In this document: positions 52,572 through 64,000 of the stretch, one piece after another
Layout: every line of letters starts with the position of its first letter
Position numbering within the stretch: position 1 is the stretch's first letter
NCBI GenBank assembly: GCA_037178625.1
Contig: CM074142.1
Span: 558,001 to 622,000, forward strand
Source: Skeletonema tropicum
Lineage: Eukaryota > Bacillariophyta > Thalassiosirophyceae > Thalassiosirales > Thalassiosiraceae
DNA length: 64,000 nucleotides
Direction of reading: 5' to 3'
Made by a program: the position numbers and the translations under genes
Notes under the pieces: model-generated
What the model was told of the DNA's origin: nothing
Databases searched by the model: none
The model's input: only the letters and a program-made list of their open reading frames with translations

Positions 52572-52830
52572 GAGGGTTGCGTAGTAATAGCGGTTCTGTC
52601 AGATCTCTCCAACAAGGAAGTGGATTGCTCCAGATTTCTCCTCAGAAATCGTTCCGATGCGTCAATTGACTGTTGTTTATTTTATTTCTTTTCCTCTCTA
52701 TGAGATCAAGCGTGATTTGCTTCAAAAGCCTCTCAAAGCGCAACCTCTTACATACAATGTATCTTAGATACCCTACCATAACATAACTGTATAGAATCCG
52801 TACATACGCGAAATATCGCATCCTGTGTCA
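52572..52830 (-). repeat. Copia-2 3' LTR
   Basis: It shares with the Copia-1 LTR GTTGCGTAGTAATAG at the left, CCTACCATAACATAACTGTA and AATCCGTA.ATAC.CGAAATAT, and the end CCTGTGTCA. The middle has diverged. The left border is uncertain by about 40 bases because there is no second LTR. Confidence 0.75.
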
Positions 52831-52839
52831 CTCCCCTAC
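52831..52839 (-). promoter_or_regulatory. Polypurine tract of Copia-2
   Basis: GTAGGGGAG directly before TGACACAGG, identical to Copia-1, with the flanking ACTGTCGAATC also conserved. This shows that the two elements share replication machinery. Confidence 0.85.
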
Positions 52840-52920
52840 GATTCGACAGTTTCTCCCCATAGATTGTTCGGACTGTATTGTCCAGATAACTTCTCCCCAT
52901 ATTCCCTCTCCCCATAACAT

Positions 52921-54429
52921 TCATTCCAAGTTTCGCCATCTGAAATGTCGGTGATGAATGAGCTCAGTTGTGTCAGTATCCTCCCCATAAATCTTCTCAG
53001 AACTGCCATCAGTAAGATGAGTGTTGGCATCATAGACATCCTGAGTACCAATCGGGTAAGACTCTTGCCACGCATCGAGAATGGAAGATCCAGTGAAAGA
53101 GATGTTGTAAGGCACAGACTTGTGCTGGGCTGGACTAAGCTCTTGTGAGACTTCATCAAGTTGCTTGCCTTCCTGCTTACATACATTTCCCTTGCGTGAT
53201 TCATTCACTTGCGTGAGACAATTCGATGGTACGAGCAATTGTGTTGTGGTACCGTCATCAGACTGAATATCATGGAACTGGATATCAATTGTAGTCACAC
53301 TCTCCGGCTGAGAGATACTATCAACCTTCATCACACTCCCCGACTGAGAAACACTATCAGCCTTAGCCTCGCTCCCCATTTCTGATACAGACTCATCAGC
53401 GAAAGTGACTCGTGGCGTAGTGGATTTCTTCTTCGGCTGCGAGAGGAATCGAGGTAGACGGAATGGTTCAAGTTCGCTAGTTTGATTCACTTCAAAATGA
53501 GTTTCATTCACCTCGCGATTCTTCTCTAGTAGGTCAATAAATTCTGTGCCATTCTGACGAAAATCATCACTGTCTTGGATGGAGGTCATGTTCACATTGT
53601 AGACATTTTCCCATAGCTCTGCGTAATTGGCCTGTACTTCGGGAGCGTCTGCAGGGATGGAAGCCAAATCATCATAACCAACTTCAGTGTTGTTGACCTG
53701 AGATTGCTCAGTGACATTCGCTGTGGCACCTTGGGCTACGGGAGTATTGGGCACACGAGATGTGTTAGAACGAAAGGCATCACCACCATTACGACGACGA
53801 GGCGGAGGCTTGACATTTGGTACACCTCGAGCAGTCATGATAAGTTCCTTCGACTCCTCCGAGAACTTCTCCCAATACTTCTTTTCTTCTGGAGTGAGCT
53901 GGCGGTGCGCATCTCCCGGCAAGAATCCCTTTCTTCGCTGCCCTAAGCTGCTGGACATCATTACGTCATACCACTGGTCATCATCCAATTTGTCATCCGT
54001 TACACCCCCAAAATCAATGGTATTGATTTCATACCCAGCCTTTTGGTATGCAGCACGAGTATGGTTGACATTTCTGCACTCATTGACAATCTGATGACGA
54101 CGTGATACCATATCTCTTTTGTTGCGAGCGTCGACCATGCTTGCTTCCTGCTTATACGCAGCCAAAAGCTCATCAGGGCTCAATGTGCGACTTCCTCCCC
54201 CTCTGCTGTGAACAATAGACTGGGTCAGAGTACTCAAGGAAACAACATTATCCAATTCCTTCACACCACTGATGAAACGTTTGAACATCTCAAATTTCTC
54301 CTTGGACAGAAGCGGCGTGCCACTACGAAGCATGAACTCAGTGACATCTGTTTCCCATTTTGCAATAGTAGGGACAAGACGGACACGTTTGGAGTGTACA
54401 TCAAGCGGGGTGTTGATGCGGTTGTACAC
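52921..54429 (-). CDS. Copia-2 Gag-like protein
   Basis: 502 codons from the first Met (a TG/GTG-type start at 54429; the frame stays open upstream to about 54526). Helical N-terminal part (FEMFKRFISGVKELDN; LLAAYKQEASMVDARNKRD), a central basic patch PPPRRRNGG, then long Asn/Ser/Glu-rich disordered sequence with N-x-T motifs and four SVSQ/SISQ-type short repeats. A conserved block PYNISFTGSSILDAWQ is followed by WRNLE and a stop. All enzyme domains are missing, so it resembles a Gag-only non-autonomous Copia. The stop lies about 80 bp before the polypurine tract, marking the deletion joint. Confidence 0.7.
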   Translation of the reverse strand: MYNRINTPLDVHSKRVRLVPTIAKWETDVTEFMLRSGTPLLSKEKFEMFKRFISGVKELDNVVSLSTLTQSIVHSRGGGSRTLSPDELLAAYKQEASMVDARNKRDMVSRRHQIVNECRNVNHTRAAYQKAGYEINTIDFGGVTDDKLDDDQWYDVMMSSSLGQRRKGFLPGDAHRQLTPEEKKYWEKFSEESKELIMTARGVPNVKPPPRRRNGGDAFRSNTSRVPNTPVAQGATANVTEQSQVNNTEVGYDDLASIPADAPEVQANYAELWENVYNVNMTSIQDSDDFRQNGTEFIDLLEKNREVNETHFEVNQTSELEPFRLPRFLSQPKKKSTTPRVTFADESVSEMGSEAKADSVSQSGSVMKVDSISQPESVTTIDIQFHDIQSDDGTTTQLLVPSNCLTQVNESRKGNVCKQEGKQLDEVSQELSPAQHKSVPYNISFTGSSILDAWQESYPIGTQDVYDANTHLTDGSSEKIYGEDTDTTELIHHRHFRWRNLE

Positions 54430-54475
54430 CTCGTTCTTCGCATGCTCAGCAGCGATAGATCCAGAACCGGAGTAA

Positions 54476-55622
54476 TATTGCCCCTGAAGTGGGATTATTC
54501 TGATTTTGCAGTTTATGCTGATTTGTCAGGGTTTGTAGTGACAAATCAGAATGAACTCGTTTGTAAAAAGAATTGAATTTTGATGTCTGAAGTTAATTCT
54601 GAAATCAGAACTAACCTTAATTGAGGTGAATTTATTTTGATGGTTAAAGGTTAATTCTGATTGACAATTTTTAATTCTGATCAACCGGTATTGGTTCAGT
54701 CTAGAATTGTGTCACACCAGATTTAAATGTCTTACCTCTCAGAACGTCCGCTGAAATAGGTTCTGAGCTCAAATTTTCCAGGTGCTCATCATGCAAACAC
54801 TCCCATTAGGCGATCCCCACTTATGTCATTTTTACACATTCTCATTTTTTACACATTCTCATCCTTCACTCGCACATAAGTACTTGGGCACCGCACCAGC
54901 CAAAGTCTACACCTCTTGATTGCAATAGATTGCAATGTCATGAAGCTCATGCACTACGATGATGTACTGATCATGCTGATGCTACATGAGTTTTGGCAAG
55001 CACACAACCACCCCCATTAATACAAATACTACACCACACTGTAGTCATACCATCAGACAGGCAATAAATTTGAGGGGCCGCAACAGAATTGGTGGGTAAT
55101 TATTATGGTATTAATAATTATTATTATGGTATTAATAAAAATAAAAAGCGAGAGAGGAAATAATAGTGGGGCGGCAGCAGAGGAACTATTATTATTGATT
55201 TTACCAATTATGTAATAGTATTTTTCACCTCATCTCACCATTTTTTTTCTGCTGTCCTTTTCATCAGACGGGCTACTGCCGTGATTATTAATACTTTGAT
55301 AATACAAGAGAAGCATCATAATAGCTAGCATCGACGTTGGGGGGGATTAAATTTTGCTGACATAGTGAGTTGGGAGTCCTCGACAACTAACGTGATTGTG
55401 TCTGATTAGAAACCGAATGTTTTCACAAAGAGGCCGAGGTCAGAATTGAGGGACTTTGCCGCACTGATCATTATTTCATCCCCCCCCTCTGACGTGCGCG
55501 ATAACACAACCTGGGAGTCCTGGCGGTGTACCCCCGCCTCCTCACTGTGTTGTGCCGTTCATGTTGGAAGACTGAACTGCTAGCAATTGTGACTGTCTCT
55601 CTGTAAAATCTAGAATTATATC
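54476..55622. other. Spacer and probable left end of the Plavaka/ULP element
   Basis: It has several TTAATTCTGAT repeats (54590-54680), an ATTATTATGGTATTAATAA tandem motif (55098-55140), and AT-rich sequence without ORF. The last part must contain the promoter of the giant gene at 55623. I cannot identify the transposon's terminal inverted repeat because its partner would lie beyond the right edge. Confidence 0.4.
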
Positions 55623-58600
55623 ATGAGTTCAACCAAGGAAGGATCAGCAGCAGCATCCCTACAAGAGGCCATAAAGGAAGCATTGAGGCCATACTTGGCT
55701 CCACTTACACAGGAGGAGAGGAGCAAAGTGAAATCGTACGAACTGGACGAATCATTGTATCCATTCAAAAAGATTGACAAGGATAAGAAACTTCAAACTG
55801 TTTATCAAATCGAGAAATTTGCTGTACCATGCAAACAGTCTGGCACACCATTTTTAAAGTCAAGCTATGGATGCTCCTTCAGTGATTATTATCGAGTTGT
55901 GTCAGAGGTGTTTCTTTCAGACCCCTCCCTTCATTTTCTATACAAGCATATATTGCACCAGATTGATGAAAAGCTGCGAGAAGGTATTTGGTTTTGTAAT
56001 AATGTCTGTACAGCTCACCTGACAGACCATGGCAACACACAATTCAGTGAAAATGGTTTGGGATTTGCTGCAGCTAATGAAAATGACAACACCTACAATG
56101 CTTTTTTTGGGAAGGGCACAACCTCACTTCTAGAATTGAAGCGGATCTTATTCCCATTTCATTTTGGTGGAGATCACTTTGTTGGTGCAATTGTATACCC
56201 TTCTGACAACAGAATAGCTACTTTTGACCATTATGGACCTGATAGGATATCTAACAAGAGGGTATTCAAACTTTTGAGCAGCATGCTAAACCATGCTCTA
56301 AGGCGGGAGGGGCGGTTGGAAAACCACCCAGGATGGATTCATGAGTCACTTACTGTGCCAGAACAGATGGACTCAATCAGTTGTGGAATATTTCAAGTTA
56401 TCAATGGTATCATTCTCACCCTTTCTGATGATCTTGCCACTGCAAAACATTTATTGGTTGACCAACATCAAATTATCAAATATATCCGCCCCAAATTGGC
56501 TGCCAACATCCTGAATCTATTTCGCTTGACAATGACACCTGATGATTTGAAAAGGCACTTCAACCAGATAAACAAATCACGAGGGGGCAAACTGTCTAAG
56601 AATCCATCAGCAAAGCAGGGCCAACAGAAAGCAAACCCAAAGCAACAGACATCCCTTAAGAAACAACCAGCAGCAAACAACAAGACAGCAAACAACCAGC
56701 CACCAACAAAAATGAGGGGGAAGGGGATGTCATCCTTACTACAAGATGCTCTGGATTCAGATCTCTTCCAATTCCCCACCATTGCTGAAAATGACTTCCT
56801 ATCCAAGCTATTGAAAACTGAGAAAGCGTTAGTATTCCCTACTCTACATAGAGGAACTCCTAATGAAGTCATTGCCAAATGTTTTAATCATCATGATAGG
56901 CGGAATAAATCAAAAGTTCAACAGCAAGTACAAAAATTCCAAACTCAGTTTGGGGAGTATCTTCTGCACTTCAACAGACTCTGTATTCAGGTGCTATGCT
57001 TGCAGGATATGGCTAACAGTGGATTTTGGTCGGAACTGTCATTTGCAGGAGGTGAGGCCTTTCTTCCTGTCTTTGCACAGTACATTTGTGACACTTTAAC
57101 CCACATGAAGAGGGCTTGCTTGATTCTTGACAATGGTCGTCCCATTGTAGAAAATGATAAGAGGAAGATTTGTCACTGTATAGAGTGGATACTAGATGAA
57201 AATCGCTGTAGAGAGGAATTTAGGCACAGCTACAGTCACATTTCCATCCCAGTGTTGATTAAAGAGCCACCAGATGGCAAATGGTGGCTCACTATGTATG
57301 GGTGGTCAACTCAAATGTATGATACAATTTGCACCATTCGAGGTATACTTGAAACTATGGAGAAGAACTTGCCCTCAAACATGATGGCTCAAACAGACAG
57401 CAATTGTTTGGTTGTCAAATTCAAATTGGCTGGAGTAACAAAAACTCTGTCACGTCCTATAGATGGTTTTGGTCGAAATGATGATGAGTACACTTCATCC
57501 AATTGCAGTCTGCCATTGGTGTTACAACACCAGTCTTATAGATTTCATCAGTTCAAGATTTTGCTTGATTCATGCAGGACAACTAAAACAGCAGTTCCTG
57601 ACATCCTGTTTCAGGAACTGCAGACTCTATTCAAAGTGGTGGAACATCATGACCAGAAGAAGAAGAGTAGAACAATTAATCTTACTGAAAGTGATGATGA
57701 GGATGGTGTGGTGGATTACAATAAGGATTACTCATTTCTGGCAGATGACTTGGACGAAGGAAACAGTGAGGAGGTAGCAGAGAAGAAGAAAGATGACTTG
57801 AAGAATCCCCCATCAGGAATGGGGGAAAAGGAAGCTGCTTGCAACAGTGACTCTACCTCCAAGAAGAAGAAGAAGAAGGAGGAGTCCAATGTGGGGAATG
57901 CGGGGAAAGATGATGCATTGGTGGAGCAGTTTTGGCTTGATGAAATCTGTGAGACAAATGGGAAGGAAATTGATAAAAAGGCAGGCCCAAAGATGACGGC
58001 CACTCCCACTCTGTTGGGAGGGGAGAAGGTGGAAAAGCGCCTGAGTGATGGCAATGGCAGCAATGAAGATAAGGCATCACCAAGCAATGGCAGCAATGAA
58101 GATAAGGCATCACCAATGAAAGGGGGTATTAACCATGAGAATGTGATGGCTCCACCTATGGCTCTGTCAGGAGGGGAGAAGGCAGAAAAGCGCCAGAGTG
58201 ATGGCAATGGCAGCAATGAAGGAGATGAGGCATCACCAGGATGGGAGGATGCCAAGAAGAAGAAGGAGGAGGAGGAGGAATCTAAGGCAGTTCTGAAAGA
58301 AGGCAATAATGACTCTTTATCCATGAAAAAGGAGAATGAGTCATCTTCAAAGGAGAAGGGGGAGTCTAAGGACCTGAAAGTAGGGAAGGCAATGGAAAGC
58401 AAGGCCAGCCCGAAAATGACCAGTGGCTCAAAAAAGCGGCAGAATGAAGGTGAGTCATCACCAATGAAAAAGCGCAACCTTGTGATGGCTTGGGGGGCAT
58501 TGGGTTCTGGTCATATCAAGTGCCAATTTTTGGAGAAGAAGAAAGGAATAAATGCTAAAGGAAAGCATGGTTCAACAAGCAACAGAGGAGCCAAGCGCAA

Positions 58601-61600
58601 ATCTGATTCTGCTTCTGTCAAAGATAAAGATATCAGTTTTACAAGGAGTGGCAAAAAAGTTCTTATCGAGATGAAACCAACTGTGATCCAAGCAGAAACA
58701 AAGCCTTCTGCACTAGATGATATGATTGAGACGGGATACTTCCAAGGTGAAGCATCAAAGGAGAGCAAGCAACAAAAAATCATAGCCCTACCAAAGAGAG
58801 ATCACAATGAATCAGATGAGATATGTGTATACTCCAATATTGAAAATCCCTGCAACCTGTTGAAAAAGGTGGTCAATAAGTCTGCAATACTCCGAGATGA
58901 CTCTTCCATTTTCAAAAACATATATTTCTATGATGCAAATGAATTCAACATTCCTGATGGGGACAACATTGAAGTTGTTCATCACATCAATAAAAACAAA
59001 TCAACAGCAAAGGTCATGGTTCGTGTGACATTCCCAATGCATGAGGAGCATGATTTGATCCGTACTCTTCAGAGTCAGTTAGAGCCTAACCAGTACAGAG
59101 CTATGTTGAACATGACAAAGGGGAATAGAGAAGATGATCTGGTGTTGATTGCATTTGTGACCATGTATGATAATCATCAATCTTTGAACCATGCAAAGAC
59201 TGTGGAACAGTTGATTTTCCACTCCTTTATTCTTATGACCAAGCCAACTAGCATAGGCGATGATGTGATGAAGATTAACTATGCATGGACCTCTGATGCA
59301 TATGGTGGTGCCACCCTTGATAGATTGATGCAGATTGGTTGCGTCGTATTTTGGAAAGGACCAAGGCCATTAACTGTTGATGCACCCAAAGATGGTAAAT
59401 ATTTGATTTCAACTCCGCTCAAATGGAAAATGTGCAGGGAGACTGTTTTTGACATAATGGTAAGATTGTATGGATATCGAGACAGTCCCAACCCCAATGC
59501 TAAATACCTTAGCATTGCCAAGAGCAAAACCAATGAAATGGCCACAGATATGATTGGTTACATCAGGAGGCTTCTTAAACAAGAGGGGGCGGCACCATTA
59601 GCAGGTACAGTGAAGATTCCACTGGCAGCATTCACTCATTATCTAAGTCAGAGAGGGCAATACATCACAGAGTTAGGTGCTCAATTATTTCAATATACTG
59701 ATATATTGGCTAAACGTTGCAGTGATGACAATTGGGCATTTGTTCTTCACTGCAACTGCTGCAATAGTGCAATGAATTCATGGCTTGATTATTATGATCT
59801 CATTAGTTTGGGAACTCGCATAATCATGGTTCATATGTTTGATAATGGAGTTTGTGATGGTGACTTTCTGAAGCAGTGCAATATGGATGAAAATTGGGCA
59901 CCGTTGGGGAAGGTGAAAATGGAAAAGCCAGACAGTCTTCAGATTCTTCCTTGCCAACCAACAGATTATTGGAAACCAGCTATGAAGAGGATGGAACTAT
60001 TTGATGCAGGGAAGGTGGACAATGGATATTATACAAATGAACTTCAAAAAAGGCATACCAATGCAATAGCTCTGTCATCTGCATTGTTACCAACAGATGT
60101 TAGTGGTGAGAATGTTTCTAGTTACCCTCTTGTGTCTGCACTGTCCAACCTCATCAGAGGGCAATTGTTTGGCCAAGAAGCGTCTCAAAACAAAATCTTG
60201 GATGGAAGCAGTAATATCCAAATCATTGACAAGATGATGGCCATCAAAAATTCCCGCCCAGTTCAAGTTCAACTCACTGACATTCATGTTGATCCAATCT
60301 CATCCTTGGAACCAGACCCATCATGGCAAAATGTCAAGGAACAAGTTGGGTTAGAACAAGTTGGGAGTGGTACTCAAGACATTGCAAGATATAATGGTGA
60401 GTTACCTGTAGAATTAGGCACCCTTGAAACTGACAACCCAACAGTGTCAGCATATGAGATCAGAGATGGTCGAGGTGATGGGGTGCTGCACATGCTCAGT
60501 TATTACTACGCAAAGTCTATTATTTGCATTGACAAGGGGTCAAGTTGTAAGGGTGTTGAGGAAAAACTCACGAACTCCAAAATCAAGCTTCCACCTGAAC
60601 TTAAGAAGTTTATGGCCAAATTCACACCCACAAGCACATTTTTGGTTGTTTTAACAGATTGTGCACAAAAAAGCAACCCAGCCAGAGCGAAGTCAACACC
60701 ATTAGGTGCACTTACAGACCCATTGATACACAAGTTGACCTGGTACATCCCATCTCATTTCTTCCTGACAATGTTCCCTAAGAATGTGATTGATGATTTG
60801 TATGCAGGAAGGATCCACCATATTTTTATCAACAAAGAAACACGTGACAAATTTCAAAATCCAGTCCTGCAGTCATTGAAACATGAGATCAGACAGATTA
60901 AATTGCATTCTCAGTACCCCAACTGTATTTATGAAGTTCTCTTGGCTGGTGGGATGAAGAACAAGAGGATCTACATCAATGCGAAAGATAAGGAGGATTA
61001 CATGAAGAACATTTCTGAGCCATGGTTGTCAGAGAAGTTGTCCTCACTTTGCAATGTTTCTGGTTCATTTGGTGTTACTATAGGAGCAGGGAGGAAAGCA
61101 GGTACCAAGACAGCTGCTTGCCGTAGTGAGAATCCCACCAACTTTTGGTGTGATCCTCGCAACAAAAATAATCATTGTGTTGCTGGAGGTATTGCAAACT
61201 GGCTTTTTGCTGCTGGGTGTCATTCAGAAGCATCTGCAATGAGGACATGGGCAGAGTCAAAGAATGTGTTCACAAGTGATGAAGGAGAAAGTGTGAAGGA
61301 AGCTTTTTTGTACATGGAGCAGCACTTGCCCATTCAGATTGCAAAGATCAACTGTCACTATTCAGATCGTTTCCAGCCCCATGCAATCTTCTATTTTCGT
61401 GTTTGTCATCTCATCAGACACATTCACTTGTGGTGTCTGAGAAGATTGTGTATGATTTGCAAGACAACTGTCCATATGAGCTTACTTTGTCTGGACTTAC
61501 TCGCAAGTTGAATGGTGATAGAGATGTTATTACACTTGTTGGAGCACATTACTTTTATGTGCTTAATGGGAAGAAAATAAAAATCCCCCATTGCCCAACT

Positions 61601-61744
61601 AAGCCATTGTCGGTGAAGTCCGACCACATCCCATATTATGGAAAGTTAATTAGCTCTTTTGGTAGTGGTGGTTCAACAAAGTACAGAAAGAGGAAGAAAA
61701 AGAAGAACATGAAGAAGAAGGGATCTTCTATGACCATTTTGTAG
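55623..61744 (+). CDS. Giant ULP1-protease protein with second C-terminal protease-like domain (frameshifted)
   Basis: 1,962 codons from the ATG at 55623, then, after a +1/-1 shift at a T4 run (61394-61397), about 115 more in another frame to a TAG at 61744. N-terminal ULP1 (C48) domain with a full tetrad: His185 in GGDHFVGAIV, Asp202 in TFDHYGP, Gln248 in PEQMD and Cys254 in SISCGIF. A second conserved-looking region covers residues about 365-690. A lysine/acid-rich disordered zone (about 690-1010) carries repeats of SDGNGSNEDKASP. A large unassigned region (about 1060-1780) follows. Then NNHCVAGGIANWLFAAG (Cys1852) and, past the shift, VGAHYFYVLNGKK give the Cys...His-Asn look of a papain-like protease; this second assignment is inference. 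The gene is convergent with the transposase gene at 61808, 63 bp apart. ULP1 partners are known for CACTA-group transposons. Confidence 0.7.
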
Positions 61745-61807
61745 CCAGCACCTTATAATATTGCACTGGTACTAGTCTGAACTGAAATAAATAATTTATG
61801 TTCCTAC

Positions 61808-64000
61808 CTACTCTAGATATTCCTCACTCTTCTGACTGAATCCACATGGACCAGGAATAGAATCTGGTTTAAGCTTGTAGTCAAGATAAAAGGCCCAATA
61901 CCTTGCAGGGATTGATGCAAAGAATGACACTCCTGTTGTAGGTTGTCCATGATCTTTGAAAACATACAAAGGATTTACAATGCGGGAGACAGGAAGAATG
62001 AAAGTGCAACTATCCAAATCACCAAGTTGAATTGGTACAATGAATTCCTTCTCTAGACTTGCCCAGTCAAGAAAGGTTTGAGGAGTTCGGACAACAACAT
62101 ACATGGTACGATCCATTAGTCTCTGGCTACTAGTGGTGTCAGCCCCATGTGCATGCAACAGCATTGGTGTAGGCAAGCCAGGTGTTTCAAACCGAAAGAA
62201 GCCATGTATTCTTGCAGGGCAAACAAAATCCCATACATTCAAACGCTCATCATCAGTCTCACTACCAAGAGCATGAGTAAGAATCATACACCAGTCATTA
62301 CGGTCTGTCTTGGTGTCAACCCTATAAATGGAATGACTGGAAATGGCATCATAGTCCTCAAGTGTTTCTTTGGCATTGGGAAGTTTAGCTACTGTGTAAG
62401 CTGTTACACGAAAAATGGAATAATTGACATATGCTGCCATGTGATGACTAATTGCATATTGCAATGTAGGATCAATTGTCTTGGAACTGGATTTCTTTTG
62501 CCACATGACATGAGTACTGAATCTTACACTGGCAACACTGGAGGTATTTGCTTTGTGCCTTGTAAAAGTGATTTCATGTTTGCCAGTAAAAGTCTCCTCC
62601 TTGGACAGCACCTGCACAAGGGCATAGTTCTTCTTCGCTTGCTCCCTTATGCAGTTTAAACTGTGCTCCATTAATCCATGTCGATAATGATTAGTTGCAA
62701 GCTGTTCTGCAAACTTGCCTGGCCGGCGTTGGGTGTAGTGAGCATAATGTTTCATAAACACTTTCAAGTGACTCTCACCAAACCCACCATAGAAGTTAAT
62801 AGCTGATCCATATGCTTGGATGTATGTTGCAAATTTCGTTAGACTGTGCACTTTTGGAAACATCCATTCCATAGTGCTTTCTTTACGTGGGAAAAACTTT
62901 TGTAAGTTTGGAATCAATGTCTGACGTACAAATACTGTAATCTTGGCACTATCAATATCAGACTGGATATTGCGCCGATTGAACCATTTTTCCAGTGCAA
63001 GAATCATCTTGATTGTAGTGATCTTTCCTTTTCTTTGGTAGTCCTCTATACCAGACTCTTTGCAAATAGTCTTGCCCATCGTTGTATGCAATGCACACAA
63101 CAACAGAAATAGGTTTCCCATGTTTTCTGATGCTTGGGTCTTGGTAGTATCCAGTGCAAAATTACGCACTGATGGCCGAGGGAAGTCACGCTCACTTTGC
63201 CAAGCATGCCCTTGTGCCAATAGAAGATGTAAGTTATGCAGGACTGATGCAGTGCGCTTTTTTTTTGAATCCATCACCAAAGGCAGTAAGCATGGCTGGG
63301 GCTATACCAGAGCAAATGGCATGCATTGTTTCTGGTGGCGTTGACCTATAGATAGTGTTGATAGGGTCGCCTGTTGGTATCTTGTCAAATGCATTCACAA
63401 TATTGTGTTTTGAGGCAGCTTTCAATGCTTCCACATTGTTGTTATTTTTCATTCGATCAATGCCTGATTTGAGTATCATTGTGCATGTTGATGCTGGATC
63501 TACGAAACTCTCTTTGGAACAACTGCAGTCGCGATATGGACACTGTGCAAATGCACTGTTGTAACTGCCCAGCAAACTATTATTACCAGCAATATCTCCA
63601 ACAACAACATGGATCCAAACTTTCAGTTTGACATCTCTCCCCATGACTTGCATTGGGATACCCCCCCTATCATTGACCTCTTGTAGCTGACGAAGAGCAG
63701 TGTATAAGCAGCTGTGTTCATCTTGACATTTCAGTGCCGATGTTGTGTCCTGTTGAATGGACCCATCAGAGGACTTGGTTGTACCATAATCCAAATTTGG
63801 TATGTATGCAAGGATGTCCCAGAACTTACTCTTTGATCGAGCTGTCTTGTTGAATAGGGTTAGAGTGAACATGATCGGTGACAGGCACAGACTGCCATGG
63901 CGATCAGAGTGAGACTTGTCATAAAACACAACCAGCCCACAAGGAAAGAGGTTGTCCTTTCCAGCACAGTAATGGTCAACAGCTGGTTTCCAACGCTGTC
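61808..64000 (-). CDS. Plavaka-like (CACTA-group) transposase, frameshifted, runs off right edge
   Basis: The frame is open from the right edge through 63929 to 63234; a second frame then runs from 63280 to 61808 (490 codons). The two overlap at an A9 run (63258-63266, minus strand). Removing one A would join them. Seen: FYDKSHSDRHGSLCLSPIMFT; ILAYIPNLDYG; VVGDIAGNNSLLGSY with YRDCSCS (metal- or DNA-binding cysteines); STPPETMHAICSG; FYGGFGESHLK and YTQRRPGKFAEQLA. This order of motifs matches Plavaka-type transposases known from fungi and stramenopiles, where conserved acidic residues catalyse cut-and-paste transposition. The N-terminus lies outside the window. The last 200 residues show no further motif. 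Confidence 0.75.

Larger units (their letters stand above)
52572..54475 (-). mobile_element. Copia-2, internally deleted and 5'-truncated
   Basis: It has one LTR (3', about 52572-52830), a polypurine tract and a Gag-region ORF. There is no pol and no 5' LTR. LTR, tract and the Gag block PYNISFTGSSILDAWQ are related to Copia-1 (PYNIACTGSKVLDNWQ). The left edge interrupts the ULP1-like gene. The right edge is not sharply defined; in-frame sequence related to Gag continues to about 54475-54526. Confidence 0.75.

Noticed and set aside
54721..55100. Left terminal inverted repeat of the Plavaka/ULP element (CACTA-type start)
   Set aside because: CACTA occurs only in ordinary contexts such as GCACTACG near 54952; no partner end is inside the window to confirm it.
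57728..58477. 249-codon minus-strand ORF rich in Ser/Phe
   Set aside because: It is antisense to the lysine/glutamate-rich linker of the giant gene, which automatically yields a long open complementary frame.

Overview
The window is eukaryotic nuclear DNA. It is most likely from a diatom or a close stramenopile relative. The reasons are short GT-AG introns of about 60-180 bp, a Copia polyprotein of the kind common in diatoms (CoDi-like), PIF1-like and ULP1-like transposon genes, and a Golgi-type FkbM methyltransferase. I cannot name a species. Transposons and their remains make up most of the identifiable content. Host genes are few, and two of the three best-recognised ones are broken.

Layout. 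1-0.8 kb: tail of a PIF1-like helicase. 1.2-4.5 kb: a multi-exon secreted FAD-linked oxidase gene, broken by a 577-bp MITE flanked by a 10-bp target duplication and by an in-frame TAG. 4.9-14.8 kb (minus strand): a TRAPPC9/Trs120-like gene split by a Gypsy LTR retrotransposon (8733-13338, 5-bp target duplication) and further damaged by a frameshift and a TAG. 15.0-18.3 kb: an apparently complete hAT transposon with 8-bp duplications. 18.65-20.08 kb: a Harbinger-like inverted-repeat element with a Stowaway-like MITE nested inside it. 20.09-23.73 kb: a TTAA-flanked element with perfect 16-bp ends and an unclassified, frameshifted transposase-like gene. 25.1-26.4 kb: an intact FkbM methyltransferase gene. 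26.6-27.3 kb: four tandem repeats of about 190 bp. 27-40 kb: mostly non-coding DNA with duplications, palindromes, a 437-bp direct repeat pair and five copies of one 13-bp GC-rich palindrome-like motif.

40.3-43.5 kb: a truncated Gypsy element abutting a second, oppositely oriented gag-like fragment. 44.56-50.60 kb: a full-length Copia element with identical-looking 245-bp LTRs and a single 1,754-residue ORF that lacks RNase H. 50.62-51.21 kb: an inverted second copy of the MITE that broke the oxidase gene. 51.5-54.5 kb: a ULP1-protease fragment cut off at a solo-end Copia relative. 55.6 kb to the right edge: a giant gene with an N-terminal ULP1 protease and a second cysteine-protease-like end, convergent with a Plavaka-like (CACTA-group) transposase gene. 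Together these two look like one large DNA transposon that runs off the window.

The genes do not form an operon or pathway. The window reads as a layered transposon graveyard with several young insertions (hAT, Copia, MITE). The most interesting candidates for new biology are the giant two-protease/Plavaka element, the TTAA element with its unclassified transposase, and the single in-frame stop codons between Gag and Pol in both Gypsy elements.
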